DNA from: Cheilinus undulatus
Taxonomy: Eukaryota; Chordata; Actinopteri; Labriformes; Labridae
Assembly (NCBI RefSeq): GCF_018320785.1
Contig: NC_054868.1
Span: forward strand, 49,366,874 to 49,430,873
DNA: 64,000 nt
Reading direction: 5' to 3'
Shown: piece after piece, positions 9,606 through 21,107 of the stretch
How the letters are laid out: each line of letters starts with the position of its first letter
Position numbering within the stretch: the stretch's first letter is position 1
Position numbers and translations under genes: made by a program
The notes under the pieces: generated by a model
Seen by the model: only the letters and a program-made list of their open reading frames with translations
Databases searched by the model: none
Told to the model about the DNA's origin: nothing

Positions 9606-12081
9606 CAGAGGTTGTCAAACCTACGACCCCCAAAATAGAGGTGCCAGAGACTGGGGACCCCCACTGTACCTGAAGGTGGTTGAACTCAGCCATGCTCATT
9701 CAGGAACAGTCATGTGCAGACAAGGCCGTCCATAAAGGGGGATGAAGGGGAGAGCTTTCTGAGGCCCAGCCAAACTGGACTCCCATTGAGTTAGCAACAT
9801 CAGTTATAAAGTTAAGCTGTGATAACCATATTTCATTATTTTTAACCTGAATATTAACCACTCTTATCAAAGCAGAAATCTTAAATCATTTAAAAATTTT
9901 AATCCCTTTTCTTAAAAACAGAATTATAATGGGTTAAAATCTGCAAATTTGGTGGAAAATGTGGTGAAATGGAATTTTAAAAGTAGCAGAAATGGGTTTA
10001 AAGTGGCAAAAATGGTGGAATGTGGTCTAAAATTCTGGATCAAGTCATCGCATCTCAACTGAAATCCCACCTCTCCTGTAACAACCTTTATGAACCCTTT
10101 CAGTCCGGCTTCCATCCCCAACACAGTACAGCTCTCCTCAAAGTCACCAATGACCTCTTCCTCTCCTCAGACTCCAGCCACATCAACATCCTCATCCTCC
10201 TCGACCTTACAGCTGCATGTGATACCATCGACCACTCCATCCTGCTCTCTCTCCTGGAAAACTCACTCCACATCACCGGCACCGCACTATCCTGGATCCG
10301 ATCGTACCTCATGGACAGACAACAATTCATTCACATTAACAGTTGCTCCTCCTCCATTGCCCCCCTGACACAAGGCATCCCCCAAGGTTCGGTGCTTGGA
10401 CCCCTCCTATTCATCATCTACTTGTTCCCCCTTGGTCATATCATCCGCCACCATGGACTCAATTTTCACTGCTACACCGATGACATCCAGCTATACATCT
10501 CCACCACCTCCATCACCTCAGACACACACTCCTCACTAACCAACTGCCTCACTGAAATAAACACCTGGATGAACAACAATTTCCTTTCCCTAAATTACAA
10601 TAAATCTGAACTTATGATCATTGGCCCCAAGTCAGTTACCACACCCATCAATAACTTCAGCCTCCAATTAGACTCTTTTACCCTGACCCCCTCACCTTAC
10701 ACCCGCAACCTTGGTATCATTTTTGACAGTCACCTCTCCTTTCATCAGCATGTCACCCAGCTCACTAAAACTGCCTTTTTTCACCGAAAGAACAGAGCCT
10801 GCCTCCGTCCACTGCTCTCCTTCCCTGCAGCTGAAACTCTCATCCACGCCTTCATCACATCCAGACTAGATTACTGCAACAGCATCCTTTATGGCACATC
10901 CTCTACAGTCCTCAATAAACTCCAGTACATCCAGAATTCTGCAGCACACCTTCTGACTCACACCCGTTCCCGTGACCACATCACCCCTGTCCTCCAAAAC
11001 CTCCACTGGCTCCCTGTCCCCTACTGCATCCCATAGAGCCCTGAACCAACAGGCCCCTCCTTATCTGACTGACCTCCTGCACCATCACACCCCCTCTCGT
11101 AATCTCCGCTCTTCAAACCTCAATCTCCTCTCCCCACCCATAAGAACCAAGCACCGAACCTGGGGGGACAGAGCCTTCTCCATAGCCACCCCCTCCCTCT
11201 GGAACTCACTCCCCAAACATATCCAAGACTGTACGGACTCTTCCACATTCAAATCCCTGCTCAAAACTCACCTTTTTAAACTGGCTTTTAATGTTTGATT
11301 CCTTTGTCTTGTCTTTTGCTGCCTGATTATCTGCTTGTTGTCTGTTTAGCTGTTATAGTGTCTTTTGATTTCTTTGGCATGTAATGTTTTTTTTTTACTT
11401 TTGTACAGTGTCTTTGAGTTCTTGAAAAGCGCTTTATAAATAAAATGTATTATCATTATTATTATTATTATCATTATTATTACAAAATAGTAAAATGTGG
11501 TTAAAATGAGCAAAATGGGTGTTAAACATGTAGAGGAGGAGGTAATAGTGGCAATAGTGGCTTAAAAGTGGCAGAAATGGGCTAAACCAGCAAAAATGGG
11601 TATAACAAATAATGAAATGTGGTAAAAAAAAAAAAAAAAAGGTCACAGTGGCAAAAACAGGCATACAAAAATGGTATAAGGGGTTAACAGTGGCAGAAAT
11701 GGGCAGAAAAGATGGTGAAATTAAAATTAAAAAGTGGGAAATTTGGTTTAAACATGCAAAAATGGTTTACTGAGGCAGAAAAATAGGCAGAAAGAGGCAA
11801 GGATGAGTTATACTAGTAACATTGAGTATGCGAAATAGTAAAATGTGGTTAAAATGGGCAAAAATGGGTGTTAAACGTGTAGAGGAGGAAGTAATATTGG
11901 CTTAAAAGTGGCAGAAATGGGCTAAACCAGCAAAAATCACAACTGGGGAGGGCTTCGTCAGAGTCCCAGCCTATTTTGTGGGCATATACAATTTGTAATC
12001 AGTTTAAAAATATTCTTAGTTTTTTAAGGTGACCGGCGACCCCCTCACTGTATCTTGTGACCCCCACTCTGAGAACCACTG
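9606..12081. mobile_element. hAT-like element enlarged by a LINE insertion
   Basis: The left end CAGAGGTTGTCAAACC and right end CTGAGAACCACTG are degenerate hAT termini. The flanking octamers CTCTCGGT and CTGTAGGT agree at 6 of 8 positions. Shared blocks with 5449-6748 (reverse orientation) include the 'ggggagagctttc' region and the 'gtggcaaaaatggg' periodic interior. The LINE at 10020-11485 interrupts that interior. Confidence 0.65.
10020..11485 (+). mobile_element. 5'-truncated L2-like LINE with frameshifted reverse transcriptase
   Basis: A 338-codon frame (10020-11036) reads the RT domain of a non-LTR retrotransposon. It has LLDLTAACDTIDHSILL, then the PQGSVLGPLLFIIYL block, then the catalytic box CYTDD (a variant of FADD), then WMNNNFLSLN. 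After about 11036 the reading continues in another frame (10972-11298) with APPYLTDLL, RTWGDRAFS and TPSLWNSLP, the usual L2/CR1-type carboxyl end. The 3' end has 'gaaaagcgctttataaataa' and a (att)n tail. The endonuclease domain and 5' end are absent, so it cannot move by itself. It sits inside an hAT-like element. Confidence 0.88.
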
Positions 12082-14250
12082 CTGTAGGTGATGGGACCAG
12101 TTGAGGTGGGGTAGAGTCAGAGGAAGGTGAAGGAGTGATGCTTATGTATGTTTGGCAGTGGAACTGGGATGAATCTGAGGCAAAGTCTATGTTCCTGTCA
12201 GTTTCTTCTAAGGTGCTTTCACAGCCAGCCTTTTTGGTCAAACAAAATTACATCTGTTTGTCAAATTAATGTGGCTGAACTGTGTCAAACTCCTGCTGCA
12301 GACCAAACTACCATCCAAGACTTCTTAAGAATGTGGGTTTTGGTCCACTTTGTTTCAGATTCTTTTGGTCTGTATTTGGTAAGAACATGAACCAACCTCA
12401 GTCCAACTAAATGGCAGTAAGCATTGTGCTTTTCAAAATAAAACCACCTATTCACAAGCCAAAATCTTCAGCTAGAGATGGGCCAAAAGGGTCTCTCTTT
12501 TCATCATTGCTGAACATTTGTTCAGGACATATCTGACAGATCTTTGGAAAGAATTTCAGTGGATGAACAGGTCGTTGCTCAGAAGGATAAATGTGCACCT
12601 CCACTTGGACTCTAGATAAGTGCCTCAGATACTCTGATACATCAATACATAGTTTTCAAGCTGCAGTTGTGCTGCATTTTCAGACTATCATTTGAAAAAA
12701 TAAGGCCAGATGAGATGAATGCTAACATTGTAAAAACTAATAAGCAGAGCCAACATCAAAATGTGAAGTCGTCTCTCCATTTTGAAGCAGGAAACAAGGC
12801 TTTGGACTACAAAACTTGTACCCAAAATGTTTCACACGTGAATTTCTGAACACATAATAAGCACTTTCCTAGCTTATCAAACATATTTTTGTTTATTTGT
12901 AAATGCCCCCATGTAATGCAGATCAAACAAAGTAATTATGAAACTGTGAAACAAGTTGGTCCATGAAATGGGCGAAAGCTGAACTACAGTAAAAGTGTGT
13001 TGCATATTGCATCTGTGTTTCTGCATGTTCAGCCTGTGCCCCTGGTGTAAATGATTTTAAAGAAAATGGTATTTTCTGACTTGGTTGGCAGTTTGGGTTC
13101 AATGTGCCATCCATGTATGTTTCTTGTACTGTATAAATTTCTCAACAATAGAATAGTAGTTTCACTTTCATGTTCATGTCACTTTCAAGTTCTTTACATT
13201 GGCGTTCAATCCTAATTTAATGACGCGTGACAACAACAAAAAACACAGTAAGAGCCCTGCTTGGTTGTCCAGGACACTCTCAATCACAGCCAAATGGCTC
13301 CACCCTGCGTCCATAGCCTGGAAATGCAGCTGAAGAGAGGAAAATTTCAATAAAGTCATATTTCACCACGAGGGGGCGCCGTGTGTTTTGTTATTGCCAG
13401 ATGCCATTAGTTGAGAGACCGGAAACAGTTTCACAGTGGACAACATCATCACTACGGTCGTGTACAGAGGATATATAAATAAATAAATTAAAGGAAAATC
13501 TCTGTCATAAATATTATAAGTATTTTCTGGTACATGTTTTAAATCGTATCTGATAAATATTTTTGATAATCATATAAATATAAGCTTATTCCATTAAAAG
13601 ACATGGGACCACTTTACATTTTTTTTTTCTAATTTTACGGAAGTTGCAGGTTACTTTGAATATAGTTTGTTTTAAATATTCTTCTATATCAGGAACCAAA
13701 GTTAAATCATTTTATAGTCCATTTTAAGTCATAAGATAGATTTATATCTTCAATTATTTCTTAGTTTTCCCTGTCAGTGCTCAATTTAACTCACAAATAT
13801 TCACATGTATACTTAAGTATGTGTTTTTTAGCTTGTGTGGCCTTTGTTTCGCTGTATTTTTAAGCATTGAAATATGAATAACTGTCAAAATAATACTAGC
13901 TGTTTAATAATTATCATTACTTGTGTGTTTACTTTTCAGTACATTTCAGCGCTAGATTCAATGAAAGAACCAAAACATAATAATGATAATAAAAACAATA
14001 ATAATGATGAAGTATTTTGCACCGTCTGGATTCATTTTTTTTAATCCTATTTGATTATTATACGTAGTACGAGTTGTAATCATAGCAGCAGTGGTAGCAG
14101 TAATGAGGATTTAAATATTTTTTAAATATAATTAAATAGTCATATAATCAAAAAAATATAGTATCGTTAAGCGTCATCAAAATTAAGAATTTTATTTTGT
14201 AAAGCTTTAGCGGAAGTCTTCGTTCATATCTTTGTTAGCTTGAATCCTTC
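12082..14250. other. Intergenic DNA upstream of the SUN gene
   Basis: I find no exon with supporting motifs. 13480-14230 is very AT-rich. The one notable point is a CTCF-like motif at 13366. Short open frames (60-80 codons) look accidental. Confidence 0.4.
13366..13380 (+). promoter_or_regulatory. Candidate CTCF-type insulator site
   Basis: CCACGAGGGGGCGCC closely matches the vertebrate CTCF core consensus. It lies about 1 kb upstream of the SUN gene promoter in otherwise AT-rich DNA. This is a motif match only. Confidence 0.4.
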
Positions 14251-14566
14251 TGTCAAAATTTGTAGCGGCGGAGCCTCCGCGCTGTCATAGCAGTACGCGT
14301 CTGTCTGTCTCTACGCCTCTGCCCACACTAATGCCACAGCTCTCCATACTTCACTTATTTGAACATATGAATAATTAAGTCGCTTTTGGAGGACTTTTTC
14401 TGTCAGAGTTAAACAGAGTGGAGATGTTTCTTTAAACGGAGCTCGTTGGTCGTGAGGTGTTGTAGAGGATTATCATTTCCTAACAGAAGATTTGACAGTT
14501 AACCGCCTGGCTGGTGGTTGGCGTGGTGTTTTTGTTGAACTGCGACAGTCCTCACAGCATCACGAG
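14250..14566 (+). promoter_or_regulatory. Probable promoter and noncoding first exon of the SUN gene
   Basis: GC and CpG content rises sharply at 14260-14340 (for example 'gcggcggagcctccgcgc' and 'agtacgcgtctg') after 700 bases of AT-rich DNA, and no TATA box is evident. A transcribed exon would end at 14566 (CACGAG followed by gtaagt), a strong donor. The next plausible acceptor in the same direction is at 15611-15612. Transcription start is not determinable here. The coupling to the SUN gene is inferred from position and strand. Confidence 0.5.
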
Positions 14567-15614
14567 GTAAGTTAAGGATAACAAGAAAACACTACAACAA
14601 CTTATATTCAACGATATGCGAACGGGGTACGTCTAGGTATTTTAATTCTTTTGTTTTAAGTTCTTGCGTGTGTTGTTTTAGGACGTTTGTGTCAGTGGAT
14701 AACCTGCTGCGTTGATGGATTACGTCAACTGTTAACTGATAACGTACGCTGCCATGCGAAATTTACGTTTAATCAAGAGCTTACATCTAAACGATAATGT
14801 GCGTTTTTTGTTACCTTATTTGGCCCCTGAACGTAAACATTAGGACTTCAGCTAGAAGTTGATGCAGGAAACTGTTGCTCTCAAAGTGTGTAACTTAGGT
14901 AGACGTTTATTTTTTCAAAGTTTGGTTAGCCAAATAAACAGCTAGCTGTTTAAAATCCACTGAAGTAAGCTAGCTAGCCAACAGGAGAGAGGGCACGTCA
15001 ACTAAATCTGTATTAAGGTATGAAATAAGTTACACTTTACTTTAATTGTTATTATATGAGTTGTCAAATCTCCAAAGCTATACTAAAATGAAATGCAGTA
15101 TCCCTGCATTAATCGTTTGTCTGTCAAAGTAGCACTTCATCTTTTGTATCAAAACCAGTTGGTATGATTTTGTGTAACATGCTAATATTAGAGATGCAAG
15201 ATATTTACAAAATCATTTTTTCCAATACCAAGATTATCAGCTAAATGATTTTTCAAATCCTCAATACCTAAAGGTACTTTAGACCTAATATTTAAGCCCT
15301 CAATACACTCATAAAGTTTAAGGATGAACAGAGAAAGAAGCTTAAGCCTGTAAAAAAAAAACACTTGAAAGTTTAAGAATTAGTTTTGACTTAAGCTGAC
15401 TTAAATCCACTTGTTGAGCCTGAAACACCTCATGCTTATTCCTACATTCAGCCATTTTTACAGCCAATACAGTCTGCTCTTTACTGCCAAAATATCATGA
15501 AAAATGTGCAGGAAAGACTTTTGTAAGCAAATATCATGTTCATTCTTACTTTAATAAATGTTGATGATCTAGAATATTAAGATAAATGTTTATTCTTTTC
15601 TTTATAATTTAGCT

Positions 15615-15687
15615 ATGGAGGTCAGGGCATACCGCAGTGAAACAATCAGAAAGGAAGGCACAGTCAATGGAGTCAGGGTCGTGAAAA
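15615..15687 (+). CDS. Probable upstream coding exon of the SUN gene
   Basis: A pyrimidine-rich acceptor (ctttataatttag) is followed by an ATG two bases in, 24 codons, and a good donor (AAAA followed by gtaagg). The first residues are MEVRAYRSETIRKEG. The exon ends in phase 1. Joined to the acceptor at 29020 it reads into MSRRSS without a frame break, giving ...VVKTMSRRSS and a protein of 664 residues instead of 639. That phase match has about a one-in-three chance of arising by accident, and I know of no homologue with this leader. The exon may be alternative, with MSRR being the start in other transcripts. Confidence 0.45.
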
Positions 15688-16365
15688 GTAAGGTTAAGCT
15701 TAAGTGTCATCTTGGTGACATTAATGTACATCATCTATTTTTGAAGGATGTTCTGTGTAAAACTGTATGAGAAACATTGCCACGTTTGATTGACTACTTT
15801 TACTTTACAACATGTCCATCAGCATACAGACGTTTTTAGGCAAGACTGACCAGAAATCATACCTCTGCATTTTACGCTGAATGGCAGTACACAATATATA
15901 TATCTTGGATTTTATCTTGTTTTCTGTTAAGAATGAAAAAAAATAATGTCAGTTCACAGGCAAATCCACAAGGGCTAATTGTAACACAGACACTTTTATT
16001 AACAATCAGCTGCACAATGTTAATATGTGCATGAAAAACGGCATAAAAACAAACTAACCCATCGTCAGAAATATCCTTGAATAAAAGTGTCCCTTAAATG
16101 AAATTATGTAATGCCCCATTCGGGCTAAATATTGCAAATAGATGAAGTTGTGATCAAACTAGCAAAAGCCTGTTAGTGGTTCTTACTGTAAACAATCTAT
16201 TTGTAGAACATTAGTCCTGACATCTTTTTATTTTCACACCAACATCAGCATAAACTAAACAAGCGGTATTGTCTTAACCTATATCCTCCTATAACCTATT
16301 GAAACATATCAAAATAAATTAAAAACTTTGTATATCACCCAGCTGTAATTCTGGTCATTCAGATA

Positions 16366-16500
16366 GAGGTTGATATGTGAACAGGGTACTTCTAAGTATT
16401 TTAATTCTTTTGTTTTAAGTTCTTGCAGATAGAGGTAGTCTATTAATAGAGGTACTAATAGAGGTACTCTAATAGAGGTACTCTATTCAGATAGAGGTAG
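16366..16500. repeat. 55-bp copy of upstream intron DNA flanked by short direct repeats
   Basis: 16372-16426 matches 14613-14667 at 51 of 55 positions in the same orientation. The copy is bounded on both sides by AGATAGAGGT and followed by four more 'agaggta' units interleaved with 'ctctaata' and 'ctctatt'. The shape is that of an insertion copied from a nearby template during end joining, not of a transposon. Confidence 0.8.
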
Positions 16501-17889
16501 TTATAAGTGTGGTGTGGTACCAAAGTTGAACAAAAACTTGGCATTGATGGATCTAAAAAAAATCTGGATTAAGTGACCCACCGCTAGACCAGAATTGTTG
16601 CCAGTAATTGTGAATATTATGTCATTCACTACCTCAAAATTCAGGGTATTATCATGTTTTGTGCTGCTGTATAATCAATAATATGCAAGAAGTTTCCATG
16701 TTTGAGGGACTGAAAACAGACTTTTTGACACATTTGCAAAAAAAATGTCATTGGAAGCCTGAATGAAAACTGATTATCAAAACAGTTGATAATACATTTA
16801 TATCAGCTGACCGTAAAATTGCCCATTGCAGCTGTGGTTTACATTTTTTTCACACAATGATGTCTGAAAGAAATTTGTCTTGCACATTAAATGAAAAGAG
16901 ATGCAACAATTGTACAAATTAGAGGCAACGACAATACCGAGGGGTTTTTATTACTTCTCTTGGTGCATCACATCTCCTGCCCAATAATAAATCTCTCCTC
17001 TGAGTCAGCTGTTGTGTTGTATCATTTAATGCTTGCATTAAATTGATACAGCACAACAAATAAACATCTGCTTCTGACATGAGTTCATGTCCACATTATT
17101 TGCAGACAGCTAATGGTCATCCAAAGGATTGATATTGACCAATACAGGTGTTAAACCTCTGTGCATCCAAAAAGTATTTGGTGCAACATTGCTTCCTAGA
17201 ATAGCGCTGTGCTTTGGAGGCAGGGATGGCCGTACCACTCTGCCTCATTCTGTCCATCGAGTATTTTGTGTTTCTGCTCTTTTGATACTGTTCATCAGCA
17301 GGATGTTGTATATAGATACTCAGATAACAATACTCTCTTTCAATAGTCTGTAATCACTGCAGGTGAGCTGTGTGTGGGGTTTACTGTTGACAAAGCAGTG
17401 TAACACAACCATCATCCTAAGGTGCAGAAATAAAGATAATATAAAAATGTTGAAATCATAGTGCACAAAGCTTCATTTTAATGTGAGATTTGGCTCCACA
17501 GTTGGAGCGTTTATGGAGGGACCTACTCATGGGATTGCTCTCTAAACTTCAATGATGGCATTTACATTCAAAAGAAAAATAGTCAGGAAATATACTTGTG
17601 TGGCTAAGAATGTGCCTTGGTGGTCCACCCACTGAAACACTGGTTGTAATGATGTTATATTCACGAAAAAGCAGGTTTATTGTTGTTGATTTGTTCTAGT
17701 ACAACTTTTTGATATATACACCGTACTAAACAATGATTTTCAGTCAGGAACAATAGTCCGAGTAACTTGAAGGAGACCTACACTCCTCTCCAAAATCTTT
17801 GGGGCGGTGGGCCCAGTTCCTTTCTTTTTACTGTAGACTGAAAACCTTTGGGTTTGCACAGGCAAAACGGTCTCTGTACTTTCTGGCAG

Positions 17890-18575
17890 ATTCATTTCCT
17901 GGTTGAAACCAGACTGAAAAAACAGGAGAAATTCTCGTAATCCCGTTTTATCGTTTTTGACCAAAAATGGAAAAAACAAGCCATTATGCCGTTTTTCCAT
18001 TCTTGACCGAAAATGAAAAAAATGGAAAACAAGCCATTATTCAGTTTTTTCATTTTGGTCACAAAAACGGAAAAACAAATAACTAAATTTTTAAAAACGG
18101 GGTCCAATTTTTGTCTTTTTCAATTCCATTATTTTGTTTTCTTCATTTAATAAAATTCTTGGGGAAAAGGAAGTCATATGACCATTGGGAAAGATGAGCA
18201 TTTCAAAATAAAAGCTTCCATGTCTTACCGAAAGCCATCTATTGTGTTTTGCAGTGTTATAATAGGCTAAAATGCTATTTATACAAGGTATGAAAAATAA
18301 TTTAAATTGTAAACGTACGGGCAATTTAATGGGTTGTAATTTAATTGCCTTTTAATTATCTTTTATTCTTAATTCAGGTCCATACGTAGCAGGCTTTTTA
18401 CAGCATGCATTTGCTGATCGTGTGTTTGTCAGATTTACACCGACTCTAATTTATATATTTATATACACAGCTATTATCAGACATGGAGGCTTTTATTTTG
18501 AAAAGCTCACCTTTCTCAATGAGTCACATGATTTTCTTTTTTATGTTTTTATGTTTTTGTTACCAAAATAAAAAA
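17890..18575. repeat. Foldback MITE with long inverted arms
   Basis: 18166-18225 and the reverse complement of about 18481-18540 agree closely, sharing 'tttcaaaataaaagc' and 'tccatgtct'. Further out, 'attttggtcacaaaaac' (left) pairs with 'gtttttgttaccaaaat' (right). The left side adds three tandem copies of an 'aaaaacaagccattat' unit. There is no coding potential. Confidence 0.55.
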
Positions 18576-20396
18576 ATGGAAAGTAACTTGTTTTTCTGTT
18601 ACTTAATACTAATACTTAGTATTAGTATTAATACTAGTACTAATACTTATGGAGGGAAGTGTAACTGACTACACCAGCAGAGAGAAAGCTGAACATTAAA
18701 ACCAGTATCTTTGAGAGAATTGGTGCACAACTTGACTGCCTGGGATTCTCCAGCAGGGATTGTCAGACAGCTGAGTGGCCTCAGACAACAAAGGCTCTAC
18801 AGCTTGCTCATGTTCATAGTCCCGCTGCTTCAGCCCTCTCAGCTTTTGAAGCAGGAAAGAGAGAGAGAAACACTGAGAGAATGAAGTGTAAACATCTGGT
18901 TCACATTGGTGTAAACAGACCTTTTCAAGTAGCTGCTTAGGTTAATGCCTGTAGTTGATGTTTTCCCCTTGTCTTTACAAAGAGCTTGGGGTGATTTTTC
19001 TAATGCCACACAGATGACTCATCTACTCTGTATGTCTGAATCATATTTCACTGACAGAGCCTTAAAGTTGGCCGCTGAGCCACCAGTCCAGTTTGGATTG
19101 ATGAGGACTCATTTTCTGCTCTTTTTTTCTTTGCCTACTTTTAAAAAATGCATGTCCTTTTTTTGTCTTCCCTGAGGCTTTTAGTCCTCTGCCTTTTTTC
19201 TCTTCACTTTTTTTCTTTGGATTTTCCACTCATTAAGAAAACTGGTTGGATTTAAAACCCACAGCGGTCTATGCATTTTTCCAACTGTGGGTTTAAACTA
19301 CACTTACTCTCATGCTCACCCCTCCCTGTCTGTTATTTCATCTCTTTGTCCCCCATTCACTCTTTTTTCTGTCTTTCCCTCCACCCTTTCAATGTTTTTG
19401 TACCATTCTTAGGTCTTTCTTTTTCCCTTTTCTCTTATACCCTGCTCTTGTCAGTTTTTCTTCTGTGATTGCGCCCTCTTTGTGTCGGTGGTCACGATAC
19501 TGCACCAGTTACAGTGCCCCACCCTGCCCTGAGCAAACGCCACTCCTTCATCACAATGTCTGCTTCTTTAGATTTTAAACACACGTGCATGCGTGTTCAG
19601 TTTGTTGGCTCATGTGCCACATGTGGTTGCATGTGTGTTTTGGCTGGTTTCATGTTGACACTGCTGTTGAGTCACCAGGTTGGGTTCAACTTGCATTAAA
19701 GAGTGCCAGCACACCTAAAACAATTTCTCTCTGATTTTACAGATGCGTTTACTACCCTCAAAACTTGCAGGGGGATGTAAGGCACCAAGAGGAAGAGTGA
19801 AACAGCTCAGTGGTGTTTAGGATACAGTTTCACTCAAAAGTTTTGCTTCTCTCCCACTTCCTGTGGGCGCTGCAGCCATGACGAAACCGGGCAAGCAGTT
19901 TCATTCTGATAGTTTTACTGCCAGATCCGATACGTTTATTAGTGCTGTTCTAATTATTATTAAGACTGTCTTAAATCTGGGTAATTAAACAATTAAATGG
20001 CAGTAGCAAAAATGACGAGGATAGCAATCAGGAATGGATTGTTCTGCTCTTTGTTCAAAGTGTATTATAGACCTGAACTGCAGCTCTGCTTGAATTCCCC
20101 CTTCCTGAGATCTTGTACCTGCCAAAGCGTTATGGTGGTTTGATCACAAAGACATGTGTAGAAAAATGTAGCTTCCATTAAAATATTGCAAATGATAATG
20201 GAATTTTATGTTTAAGAATAAGTTAGATTCCTAAAAAAAAACAAGCATAGCAAATGCAAACAGCACCTCAGCTAGCAACCATTCCTGCCCATTGGCTTCT
20301 ATTCAGACATGCTTAGGACACTGACATTTATGTCATGCATTTTATGACGTTTATGTTGAAAACAGAAAGAGTAGCAAATGTCTCTGTGTAGATAAG

Positions 20397-21107
20397 GTTG
20401 AAATCATAAGTTTGAAAGGTCAAAATATGGAATCAAATTTGAAACCATTAGTTTAAATGTCAAAATATGATTTAAATTTTTAAATTGTGAGTCTGATAGT
20501 TAAAAATATGGGATTAAAAGCCAAAATTAGGAGTTGAAAATGTCAAAATATGAGCTAGAATTCAAAATGATAACTTAAAAGTTAAAAATATGACTTGAAT
20601 TTAAAATCAGGAGTCTAAAAGGTCTAAATATGATATGGAAGGTAAAAATTATTCATTTGAAATGTCAAAATATGAGAAAAAAATTGAAATCATGAGTTTG
20701 AAATGTCAAAATATGGGAAAAAAAAACAAAGTAAGGAGTTGAAAAGGTCAATATATGACTTAAGATTTAAAATTGGGAATCTAAAAGATAAAAATGTGAC
20801 ATATAAAGTCAAAATTATGACTTGAAAAGGTCAAAGTATGAAATAAAAAGTCAAAATCATCATTTTGAGTTGTAATCTTGAGATGCAAAATTGAAAATAT
20901 GAAATAAAAACACTAATTATTCAGATTTTTATGGCTTATGGATATTTTAAATAATCAAGTTAAAGGTTACATTTTTATACTGGAGGAAATCTGCAGACCT
21001 CGTAGTGGTGGGCCAGTTACAATAAAAATATGATTTGATCTTGCGGGCCGGATATAATCTTTCCACTGGCCAGATTTGGCCCCCAGCCCTTGAGTTTGAC
21101 CCCCCTG
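20397..21107. mobile_element. hAT element copy related to 8375-9308
   Basis: The interior is a chain of 'aaaatatga..taaaagtc' units, reverse-oriented relative to 8375-9308. The right end reads GAGTTTGACCCCCCTG, the same terminus. The left terminus is not visible and no duplication can be shown, so the copy is probably truncated. Confidence 0.65.

Noticed and set aside
11434..11664. 76-codon minus-strand ORF rich in F and N
   Set aside because: It reads through the (att)n LINE tail and the periodic hAT interior.
18600..18650. Palindromic 'tactaatacttagtattag' tract as an origin or regulatory site
   Set aside because: It is a simple AT repeat with self-complementarity, and nothing else supports a function.
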